From assembly GCA_905221605.1 (NCBI GenBank), contig CAJNDS010002274.1:62001-126000 (forward strand): 64,000 bases of DNA. Direction: 5' to 3'. Shown here in pieces: positions 1-9,824 of this stretch (position 1 is its first letter; each line of letters starts with the position of its first letter). The stretch is from Symbiodinium natans. Taxonomy: Eukaryota > Sar > Dinophyceae > Suessiales > Symbiodiniaceae. The translations under genes and the position numbers were made by a program. The notes under the pieces are model-generated. The model had not been told where the DNA came from, did no database searches, and saw nothing but the letters and a program-made list of their open reading frames with translations.

Positions 1-560
1 CCCTCAGAGCTTTGAAACTGCGGAAACTGCCCAAGACAACTGAAGACAACCCTTCAAGAAGAAGGCGTGACTCATGCCTAGATGTCTTGGCCTCGCTCCT
101 GGCAATCTTTGCCCCCCTAGGCCCTAGCAGCATTGGAGTCACAAGCGCTTCAGTTTCCTTAGCTTAAGACCCTGCGAAACAACACCGCAAGCCCATCAGG
201 ATGCGTCAACGTTCAAAACACCACGGCACGCGCAAGACATGTTTGCAAGGTTTTGCTTAAGCCTCCACTTCAAGGACCGTCACTGCGCAGGCTGTGGAAA
301 CTTGAAAACTTGCAGCATCGACCGGGCGCTGGCTAATGACAAATAGCTGTAGCTCTGCTGTGGGAATGATCCAAGTAAGTCAGGGAGCCTAACACATCCA
401 CCTTCCATGCAGACCCATGCGGTGACTGCGAAACCAAAGGCCAAGGTGAAAGCGCGAAGCGAGTGGAAACGGTAACACGCATTGGTGCCGCGGTTGCCCC
501 GCCTCCAGCTCGGATGTCTAGCTGCAAGACCGGGCTGTCGAGGACCTGTCCGGGCCATAC
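1..560. other. No supported gene
   Basis: No exon could be recognised on either strand. Short open frames exist but show no family motif. Because the next readable coding block is on the minus strand, this stretch may hold introns or the 3' end of that gene. Confidence 0.4.
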
Positions 561-569
561 TTGATGCAA

Positions 570-1121
570 TCAAGCACAGAAGCCACAGAAACCCTCACAC
601 TGACTCACACTCTGGTCGCAAGTCCCAACTTGCAACACTGAGTCGCCGTCCATCGGCGGGAACAGCAAGTACCCTCCAACGGTGCTTAGTAAATGCAGGG
701 CAGCTCGCGTAGCAAAAGCAACGAAGCCCTCAGCCACCGCCGTGTGCTCTACACGTCCTCGGATCTTGTACTCCCAGACCAAGTTTCCAAAGCGCCAGGC
801 CCTGACCGTGGTGTTGCGGCCTCTTCGAGGTCGACGGCCTCGGCGGGTCTCAAGAAGTAGTGCCACGCCAGATTCGTTGTCCACCACATGGCGCCGTTCT
901 TGTTGTTCCTGTTTTTTGGCTCGCGGAGGTGAGGCAGAGGGATCCGGACGATCTGGATCCTCCTCAGACATCTCACTGTCGCTCTCGCCACTCTCGCCGC
1001 TTTGCTCCATGGCATCCTTCTCGTCCGGCGAGCTGGCATTGGCCTTCGGACCATCGCGCGGGTCAGACATAGGTGAGGAAGCTCGTGTGCTGAGAGGTTG
1101 TGCGGTATGCGACAAGCGCAC
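570..1121 (-). CDS. Possible HIRA-like WD40 protein fragment
   Basis: An open frame of about 183 codons. Its first half is acidic and low in complexity (Ser/Asp/Glu/Pro), with an internal Met at MSDPRDG. The second half reads RAWRFGNLVWEYKIRG, then HTAVAEGFVAFATRAALHLL, then a segment ending in LLFPPMDGD. The pattern 'G-xx-VWE-x-x-I-x-G-x-V', then 'AVA..FVA.AT...LHLLS..G..L.PP' resembles the C-terminal WD40-like region of HIRA histone chaperones, which bring H3.3/H4 to DNA outside replication. Only one block is readable; N-terminal WD repeats were not found, so the gene is partial or split by introns. It lies downstream of the IFT25 gene on the same strand. Another WD40-like protein is possible. 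Confidence 0.35.
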   Translation of the reverse strand: MRLSHTAQPLSTRASSPMSDPRDGPKANASSPDEKDAMEQSGESGESDSEMSEEDPDRPDPSASPPRAKKQEQQERRHVVDNESGVALLLETRRGRRPRRGRNTTVRAWRFGNLVWEYKIRGRVEHTAVAEGFVAFATRAALHLLSTVGGYLLFPPMDGDSVLQVGTCDQSVSQCEGFCGFCA

Positions 1122-1589
1122 CTTGAACTAAGCAAGTCATACAGCCCTTCGCGAGACATGTCCGCTGCTTGTTGGCTCTCCAACATCAGCTAGTCACATT
1201 GTTTCATTTCACTACCAATGCAACTTTGAACCACGGACACTACCAAAGGCAAGCAGAAATTGCAACTGCAACGACTCCCGACTAAGCACAAGCAGCACCG
1301 CTGCATTTTCATTTATTCAAGAGCCAATGGGTACGGATTCGCAGCAACATTTAGCCGCTTTGGCATGCATGTGTTCCGCGTAGCCCGCGCAGAGAACATA
1401 AGTGTGCTATACCCCCTTGTCTGGCTAATCCATCTATGAAACGGGGCCACCAACAGCAGCGCAAGCATCGACAGTGCAGCTGCACGGAACTGCCTCACTC
1501 GACTATGACGCGGTGCACTGTACAGAAGTCATGGTAGCCTGAAAACACGCGCGGGATGATTCGTGGCTGTCCCAGGAGCGAGAGTCAGA

Positions 1590-1641
1590 GAGCAAAAGAG
1601 AGAGAGAGAGAGAGAGGGAGGGAGGGAGAGGGAGGGAGGGT
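1590..1641. repeat. GA-rich microsatellite
   Basis: Runs of GAGAGA followed by GGGA repeats, probably inside an intron of the neighbouring IFT25 gene. Confidence 0.85.
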
Positions 1642-2440
1642 GGCAGACGCACCTGAGAGAATCAGGACCTTGATGTAGGCAGCGGGCTCGACTCCCTTTC
1701 ATACTTCTTTGCACGTTCGAAATTTGTGTCTCTGGGGTCGTTACTTTTCAAAACAAAACAACCTGCCTGGCAGGGGATCTCTTTCATCTGAAGGCGCCCT
1801 GACCTGCGATATCTCGGAATATCTCAATCCAAGCCTTACCCGGACTCTCCAGTGAGGCTGAGGAATCAGCAACTCCTCTAGCTCGTCCTCGGCCAACGTC
1901 TTGAAGTTCACGGGGTCGTCCTGCAAACTCTGGATCAGCATCGGTCGGGGATCTTCACATGACATTGAGTTTCAGCGGCGTCCTCTGCACAGCTTTCTAT
2001 TCCTTCAATCACGAAACGAAGATTTGCACTCGTGTAGGCTCTTGTAAATGCATGCAGACACCCTCGCTACCACAAGTTGGTGCAAGGATCGAAGCGCCCT
2101 GACGTTGCTCGTCACGATCTTGACTGTGGAAACCATGGAGCGCTCGCTGAGGCCTAAGAGAATCTCCTGCCGGTTTGAGTCTTAACAAGGGTCCCGAGAG
2201 GGCCAAGTGACCGTGCGGAGAGAAAACAATACACCACTGCTCGACATCACTCCAGTTTGGAGCATGCGCACGCCAACAGGACAGTGGAAGCGCACGACGA
2301 GGTGCTGTCTGTGGACTCGGCCAGAAATTCAACCATCTGGCCTGGGGATACAGGCCTGTAGATATCCAGTAGGTGTCTTCTCGCCCATCGATGATGTTGT
2401 CACCCTTAGCGCTCAACGCCAACGATCAGCACAAAGAGCA
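1640..2440 (-). CDS. IFT25: Intraflagellar transport protein IFT25 (HSPB11-like), multi-exon
   Basis: Three exon pieces read in order down the minus strand. At about 2,425-2,360: GDNIIDGREDTYWISTGLYPQ, followed by a position where a non-canonical GC donor could follow CAG. At about 1,930-1,860: DDPVNFKTLAEDELEE. At about 1,680-1,650: AAYIKVLILSG, followed by a GT. These match the order of IFT25 landmarks: NIIDG..TFW.TTG.FPQE, then PVNFE....KDLE, then YLKF.ILSG. IFT25 is a small F5/8 type C-like beta-sandwich protein that pairs with IFT27 in the IFT-B complex of flagella, fitting a flagellated protist. The middle beta strands and the last exon were not found. The family identity is strong; the exact ends are not. 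Confidence 0.72.
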
Positions 2441-2449
2441 GACTCAGGG

Positions 2450-4670
2450 ACTCTGCCTGCTCTCCAAGGACTTCTCAGCTAGCCACAGGATGACCCTCGT
2501 CGAGCGAGGACACCATGACAACCTTGGCGACAGCTCATGCAGAAGCCACAGAAGATGCAATGCACCAGCAGGGGAGCCGAATGAAGCCGTGCTGACCTAG
2601 GGGTACATTGGCACATGCCCTCACCTCTAACTTGATATACATACGATTACGATTGTGAGACCATTGCTTTTCTTTTCCACTCAGTGGTAAAACGATTCTG
2701 GCGCAGCAACCCTGCCACCAACTTTCTTCCCCACCAGGTCCGGCATTGACCTCATCACAGTGTCTGATCAAGTTCACAGCTTTGCCATCTCCTCAAGTCC
2801 AAGGCAATGGCGGATGGCTATCGGTGAGACTCAGGGCCAGTGGTTGGCGAAGCTGTGGTGCTTGAATTGAACCGACATGATTGCGGCCAGCACACGGCAG
2901 GCAACGACATCTTTGTCCTTCGTTTGCATCCCTAACGCTTACACTCGCGACAACGTATTCAATCAACATCATGTGACAGCTCGTTGCCCTTTTTGTTCAT
3001 GGTCCCAATGCTCCAGCCTTGCGCTTTAAGGCCTCAGTTCATGAGGGGTTCAAGTTTGGACGTGCGCTTTGAGCTTGTCGGGGTGTGTCCCTCAAACTCA
3101 ACAAGGAAAGACGAACTTTGAGACGCACACTATGAGCTTTCCAAAGTGCGTCCAGCAAAGTCGACAAAGAAGGACGAGCTTTTGAGGCGTACGCTTTGAG
3201 CTTTTCGGGGTGTGTCCAGCAAAGTCGACAAAGAAGGAATACCCGCCGCCCGCTGGGTGCACGTGAAGCGGATGCAAAGCATGCAACCTGCAAAGCCTGC
3301 AGCCGGCTCGCAGGACGAGCAGTCTGGTAAAAGGCCCTTCCTACCCGCCCACCCCGAAAACCCATACTTGGCAAGTATGGATAGCAACTCAGTCGTGACC
3401 CTATTCGGCGGGGCAGGAAGTGGCACCCTTGCAAAGGAGCACGGAGCACATAACGGAGCATCGCAGTACGGAGCAGAGGCGTGGGCACCCGATGTGCCCG
3501 CACCTGACCGGCCACCACCCTCCTGCACATGTGATTCCTTACAGTTCATGCAGTCTAGTATGTATACAAATACAAATTCGACAACAAGTGGAAGAAGCAA
3601 CAACATCTGTGAGCAACAACAGCGACAACAAAGGCTCTTTGGGCTTCTGGACCCCTCGTTGGCGGATGTACTGCGGATTCTACGGAATCTATGGCTTCAC
3701 ACACCCCGCAGCTGAGGCACGCGGGCAGCCGGCGTGGGGGCGACGTCGAACCTCCCAGCAGCTGGCCGGAAGCGGAGCTCGTATCCTGTCCTCAGTGCAA
3801 ACAAACACATGAGGGAACAAATGAGGACTAAGCTAAGCGCTGCAAAGCAAAAAACAAGATCGTGGATGTGGAATGCCGTCGGCAACGGACATTGAACAGT
3901 TTTGACAGGGCCCGAGCCGTCATGCACCACATTGTGTGTAAGCCCAACTAGAGCTGGCAGGACGCTGCTGGAAGCTGCAGAAGCCAAGCAAGCTTTCTGG
4001 CTGCAATTTTGAGACGCGGAGCGAGTGGACTCACGTTTTCAAGCTAGTGAGAGGCACCTTGAAGAGATTGCACTGACGGGACGCTGACTTCTTGGGACTT
4101 GCGCTGTTGAAAGTTTCACCAGTTGCACGTTATCGTCCTCGCGTTCCGGGACCAACTGAGGGCGGATGTAAAGAGTTTATAGGCAAGGCTTAGGGGCACA
4201 AGGGTTTAGGTAGGACCTTGGGGTCTCCTAGACCTTTTGAGTGGAGCGGAGAGCGGAGTGGAGTGGAGTGGAGGGGCGACCAAGCCTCTAGCTTGGGAAC
4301 CCTTTGTGGGATCCTTAGGGGGACGACAGTGTGGGCAACGAAAAGGTTCAACAAATGTCCACCAAAGCTTGGGTGAAGCCTTCCTCCGCATCGAGTTGGT
4401 AGCCAGCACTCTGCATTCTCTCGGCTTCACCTTCGACCCCAAATCCCCACTCATCGCCACTCATCCCCACTCACCCCTCTGCCAATCAAGCCGGGACGGG
4501 GTCGTCGACGCGCAGCGTTTACAATCAGGCTGTGCACATTCGCGCTCAGCACAGGCCAAACATGATAAACCTAACGTTGCCCATGCTGCCCAGGGTCTGT
4601 GCAAACCAGGGATGCCTGTCTGGCAAGGATTGAGACGCAGCTTGGCATGTGAAAAGACGACTTTTTATTG
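2450..4670. other. No supported gene; contains a short tandem repeat
   Basis: No family motif was seen in either strand. Overlapping open frames at 3,040-3,810 on both strands come partly from the tandem repeat at 3,060-3,240 and are not convincing. The segment 4,235-4,275 is GAGCGGAGTGGA low-complexity sequence. Confidence 0.4.
3060..3240. repeat. Three diverged tandem copies of a ~64-bp unit
   Basis: The unit begins near CTTTGAGCTT and carries TCGGGGTGTGTCC, then AAAGTCGACAAAGAAGGA. Starts fall near 3,069, 3,131 and 3,199. The second and third copies share GTCCAGCAAAGTCGACAAAG exactly. Confidence 0.75.
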
Positions 4671-4676
4671 GTGCAC

Positions 4677-5783
4677 TCATGCTGTGGCCTGGCCAACTGC
4701 ACAGCGAAGGCCTGCACATGTCTTGGGATGCATCCTGCGACGTCGTGTGACAGACAAGGCCACCTGCTTTGCTTTGCCGTCGTCCCCCAGACTCTTTGCC
4801 GTTTCATCCAAGTACGCCTTCACCTGCAGCGGACTGCAATGTCGACAAGGGACCCGTGCAGATTGGCCCGTTGCCGAGCGGCATTGGCGACGAGCTCTTC
4901 CTCTGAGCCCATGTGCTTCTGCAGAATCTTGTTCAACGCAGCGAACACCGGCGAAGACTGCAGAAAACGTGCTGACTACGTGTGGCTGCACCGATTGTCA
5001 ACATTCGAAGTGTAGCTGCGCATGGCCGCACCGCACCTCATCCACCAGGTTTGTGAATTTTGCGGCAGCCGTCGGAGTGTTGGGAGCACCCTCAGGAGGG
5101 GCAGCTGCAAAGGCATGCCTTGGCAGCTAGCTTTGCAGCCAAGTTGATGCTGCAACAGTGTGCTGCAAACCTGCCTCTGCCGGATACTGCTGACAAGTGC
5201 CACCGAGCAACGGGCTGAGGCCACACGGCTGCATTGGCTGTGGTGCTGGGGACCACATAGCAGCCATTGCGTCTTGCGGCTGCAGAGACTCAAGCTGTGG
5301 CCCGAGCTGCCCCATCTGCCCCATCTGCCCCATCTGCCCAAGCTGCCCAAGCTGCAGCCCCTGCTGCACAGCAGGCAGTGGCTGCACAGGCTGATGCGTT
5401 TGCCAGGCTGATGGCCCAGAGAGCTCCCAGCTGCTCAGGCAAGGCCCAGGCGTGATGCCTCGCAACTCGAAATCTCCACACATCTCTCCCTGCCCACCTA
5501 CGCACAAGCCACACCCACACCCGCGGCCTTCTGGAAGAAGTGAAACTTGGGGAGCTTGAGGCGATTGCGTGTCCGGCTGCGCCGCCACGAAAGGCTGAAA
5601 CTGAACCTTCCAGCTGCGGAATAGCAACAGGACAGTTCTGCAACAGCAGTTCTGCAACAAGTCAGTTCTCAACTGCGCAGTGGAAGCCGAGCTCCCCACG
5701 GGCAAGTTGCACTTGAAAGCGGCCGGGAGCGACGGGATGTTAGGGGCAACTGCCTGAGTGTCTTTGTCTGTGGGGAACCACAA
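4677..5783 (-). CDS. Unassigned multi-exon gene with Gln/Met/Gly-rich segment
   Basis: Several protein-like blocks lie on the minus strand. One is a low-complexity stretch near 5,370-5,290 containing GQMGQMGQMGQLGPQLESLQ. Another at about 5,090-5,020 has AAAKFTNLVDEVRCGHAQLH. A third, at about 4,965-4,860, has FAALNKILQKHMGSEEELVA and a following helix. The last, at about 4,850-4,795, is VKAYLDETAKSLGDDGKAKQ and is bounded by AG on the 5' side and GT on the 3' side, as an exon would be. The blocks look helical and hydrophilic. No domain family was recognised. The 297-codon plus-strand frame over the same DNA is judged to be antisense. Confidence 0.3.
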
Positions 5784-5839
5784 GACATCTCATCGCACAA
5801 GGGGCGCTCCTTCTGCAGTTCCTCCTGCTCTTCTGCGGG

Positions 5840-6590
5840 CCACTCTTCCCGCGGAGGGCGTGGATGGTCGCAAGTTTTGCCTGACAGCAACGATTACAGC
5901 ATATTGCAATGCATTCAAGCATCCTTCCTTCCCATACCGAGTGGCCATCCAACTGCCATCAAGTTGCACGTTTTGTTCCTGCCAAAATTCATGTAGCCAC
6001 AGCCTGTGCTTGAGTCATGTAAAGCTGTTGAACATGTCAACATTGGGAACTGGATGCTCTTGCCCAATTGCTACTTCATGATGCGACCGACCGAGCAGGT
6101 GAATGAATGTGAATGGGCAAAAAAGGTGCTGGGCCCTGACGGTAATGCTGCTGGCTTGCTTTTGCAATTCCAATCTGGTGGTGGTCCCTTGCGCCAGTTC
6201 TCCAGCCAACGCCGTTTCTTCTCCAGGCGCCGCTGACCTTGCCAATCAATACGATGCTAGTGACTGAATGCGTTTCAATTTCGGGCTTGGCCAGCGTCTG
6301 CATGCAAACTCGGGAAAGCTAACTGATGCTGAGTTCTTCCTGGTGGTCGGAGGGTCCGGAGGGCTCGGGGGTTGAGGAGGGTGCAAGTGGAGTGAGGACG
6401 GTGTCTGGCCAAGGCAACTTGGCAAGAGACCTTCGAGAGTCTAGCTTGTGGCACCATGTCGGCTTGCAAGCAGCTTACATCAACGCTGCAGGCAAGCAAC
6501 TGGTTTCCTCTGCCTGGCTGCGCGGCCCTCAAGCTTGGACTAAGGGTCAGGACGTTCACGGCGACTCATTGCAACCCGACTGCAAGTAAG
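5840..6590. other. No supported gene
   Basis: Only short frames without recognisable motifs; likely intron or spacer between exon groups on the minus strand. Confidence 0.35.
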
Positions 6591-6599
6591 ACGTTGTGG

Positions 6600-7930
6600 A
6601 GACTTCAAGGTGCACCCCTGCTAGCCCCTGCGTATGGGCTCCACACTTGCACGCGAAGCAATTCTGCGGCCTTCTCTTCTCGGGGATCTTTGACCGCCGC
6701 CCGAAGATACTTCATCTTCCTCACGCGTGAAAACACCACACATGCAAGTGCATGCATGCGTGACACCAAAATGAAGTTGCTCTCCCAATCCCTGTCCTTG
6801 CCCTGACCTGGTCTCCTGAAACAGGTGCTCACAACCTAGATTTGCTCGTTTGAGCGTACGGGCACCCGTCCAAGCTGCTAAGGAATGCAGTGAGCTCTTG
6901 TCCTCTTGTTGTGTTGATGTAAAGCTCAAACTCCACAACATCATCCTTGCCAAACTCCAGGTCCTGCACTGTAAGGAAGTGAGCATGAGCATGTGCGACT
7001 CAACAGCTCTGCGAGAACAACGCCGCTCCAGCATCTCGGGGTTGTCCACAATATGCCAGAAGACGGTGCCTTTGAAATAATCGGAGACCACAAAGCCCCA
7101 GTTCCTGGGAGAAGAACGCTGTTCCGCAGATCCGTGCAGTGAATGCATGTGCAAGCCCAAACGCCGAATCTAGCGGTTACCAGGCTGCCCGACACAAGGT
7201 TCATAAGAGGAGAAATTCCACACAAAGTCCCCAGGTCTAACAAAAGAGATCCATTCTCATCATTCTCTGCCGTTTCGTAATTGCAGAGTTTCTGGGCCCA
7301 AGTGTTAGCATGTCTTTCAAAAGATTTCGGTGAACTGGGTACTGTCTTTCTTTGAGCAACCCTTGGGGCTTATGGAAGGCGCTTGCAAGAGGCCTTTCGT
7401 CTGCCAGTCAGATCGCAGCTTGTTTGCAAAGGTCACTCGAAGCGGTGACGAGACAACAGCCGCAATGACAAACACTGTCAAACACCCTGCAATCCCTACC
7501 CTGAACCAAAACAAAGAGTGTCCTTCACCTCCAATTGAACCAAGGATCTGTGCCTTCACCAACTGCCAACTGCAGCTGACTCGCCTCAGTGCAACTCAAA
7601 CGCCAAAGTCTAGAGCATCGGGCACATGATGTCGATGATACCGGAAAGTGCAGGCGGCACACGAAGGCTGAGGCTGAGGCCCCTCCAGCGTCTGACCCAG
7701 CACCTCTTTCGGCGCTGGCTTCCATGCCTCAGAGCGGCACTTCTTGAGCACAGATCGTCTCACTCGATCATGGTGTTCGCTCCACTTTTCCGGGGCATTG
7801 CATGCATTTGCGCATTTGCACCTCGTCGGGGTCGTCCTGCGGCATGGTTGGCAGGAGCAGCTTCACAGCCTCGCAGCGGCCATTGAACTCCACCACCTCG
7901 AAGGACACGGGGTCCTCAGATCGCAGAAGG
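6600..7930 (-). CDS. Unassigned multi-exon gene with one hydrophobic segment
   Basis: Good exon-like blocks on the minus strand, in coding order. At about 7,920-7,800: EDPVSFEVVEFNGRCEAVKL, continuing into LLPTMPQDDPDEVQMRKCM. At about 7,745-7,680: KKCRSEAWKPAPKEVLGQTL. At about 7,510-7,430: SLFWFRVGIAGCLTVFVIAA, a likely membrane-spanning helix. At about 7,105-7,030: NWGFVVSDYFKGTVFWHIVD. At about 6,965-6,845: QDLEFGKDDVVEFELYINTT and a following helix. Whether all belong to one gene is not shown. I do not recognise the family; a membrane protein is the most that can be said. Confidence 0.4.
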
Positions 7931-7989
7931 TAAAATTAGGTAAAACCGAGCTTGATCTGCGCACCAGCTTGGAGAGATGTCGTCAAGGA

Positions 7990-9820
7990 GCCCTCTTGCT
8001 ATACCTGACTCCGCGCAGCGAAGGACTCCGCTGGAGGTGGAAGAAAAGGTGGCCCTCGAAACCTGATGAACCACCAGCACCACCAGGCTCAAGTCAGGTG
8101 ATCGCACGGCATCCGGCGGCACTTGCCAAGGAACTGTAGGACTCCACATGCCCCCATCCTGCACGAATCTGCAAGATCCAACGTGGCAATACCTTGCTAT
8201 GCCATAATACATGGCCACACAATGTCTGTCCACCCTGTCCTTTCTTCTCATTGTCGAATGAAGAAGTGCAAAACCATCCCTGCAGGGCGGGACACGTTCA
8301 AAGGATGCTTGCGGTGACTTGTGGCTGCTGCTCAGCGCTCAGCATATGGCCTCCACTCGCCCGGCGCCAATGCAATTCTCGAAGGCTGAAACTTCTTCTT
8401 GCATGACTGAGCGCCATCCACTCAGGGCACCACCTACGGATACTGTCACGCTGATCTAAACGGTCTGCACCATCCAGATCTCGTCAGCCTTTGCCTTGCA
8501 ATCTTGCATCTACGCCCTCGCACATACAGACATGTACAACTACATAAATACTAGTTTGGGCTGAGTAGATAGTCAGAGCGTGGAGTGGCTTAGGTTCCAT
8601 GTGACAATTCTTGGCTGCACTCAGGTGTTTTGTGCATGGCCAACGCAAGAACTGCAACAAATGGCCCGCAGAAGCACGGGACCATACCAGCAACGTGCAC
8701 CAAACAAACGGCATGCTCTTAAGCAAAAAGGCATCAACACATCTTTGTCTTGTAATGGCACGAAGCGCCGGCGATTTGCAACCGATGGCTTGCCACTGTT
8801 GCGAAGCCGTGCTCTCAATTATAAGCTGACAGATATGTCTACAGCTTGTCAGCCATGCACAAAGTGAATTTGAAGTAAACCTTGGGCGAATCCGCAAAGC
8901 GAATTGGCAGATGGCCAGTGCTGAACAGGTGCCACGTACGAAAAAAACCTACGAATCCACGAATCATTCAACCGAGTTCACAGTTCAGTTCACCAGCCTG
9001 CCTGAACAATCGGAAAACGGCGTTCCCAAGCAAAAGGAACTGACTGCTTCTTGCCTGCCTTTTGCCCGTGAGGATGTCGACTACGCCGGCGTCGTTACAC
9101 ATATGCATACTTACGATGTATCCCGCCTGCTGGGATCCAAGATAAGGTCATCGGAGGGCCGACCGGCATGTTGGTCCTGCGCATGGCACGCATTGCCAGC
9201 GGGAAGAGGCTTAGGGCTCATCAGGGTTAGTGTTCTGTAGGGGGCTTCAAACACGTGCAAACGTTATCCCAATCTGGCTGGTTCGCCCAAGGCAGTTCAG
9301 CAAAAAGGCTTTGTTCCCCACCCTCGGTGTGGGGTTGTTAGATTTTAAACTCAACTCTTCTCCTCGCTCCGGAACTCTTCTCCTCGCCCGGTCTACTCCG
9401 TGTCCCTGAGTGCCCAAACCCAGAGCCCAACCCCAGAATTTCCCCGGAGTGCCCAGCCCCAGAGTCTCCCAGCCCAGCCACAGAGTGTATCTGGGGTGCC
9501 CAACCCCAGAGCATCTCTACCAAGAGAGGGTGGGGATGTTCGAAGTAAAATAACTTTCGAGTGGCATTTTAAAGGCACCGGGACGTCGGACCTCTTGAAA
9601 CCCAACTTTCCACTTGTGCCTCCTGCCAACTGCCAATCATTCTTTATAGAGCCACTGCAAAGCAAACGCACGGCATGGCATGACAAGCCGCCACAAGCTC
9701 TGCCTGGGAAGCGGCCCTGTTGTTCCAACACTGCACACGCCAGGACAGCGGCACGGGGAGCTGCTGCGACTGCGCTCGGCCGCCCACGAGTTCCACCTTA
9801 CAATTCAGAGTCGTCGCGCG
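7990..9820. other. No supported gene; short CCCAGAG-rich repeat at 9,390-9,520
   Basis: No coding block with family similarity was seen. Around 9,390-9,520 the sequence is built from repeated CCCCAGAG / GTGCCCA words, which makes misleading open frames on both strands. Confidence 0.4.
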
Positions 9821-9824
9821 CGGC

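Noticed and set aside
4237-5130. 297-codon plus-strand open frame
   Set aside because: Overlaps better exon-like blocks with splice-like ends on the minus strand; no family motif and Cys/Ser/His-rich composition.
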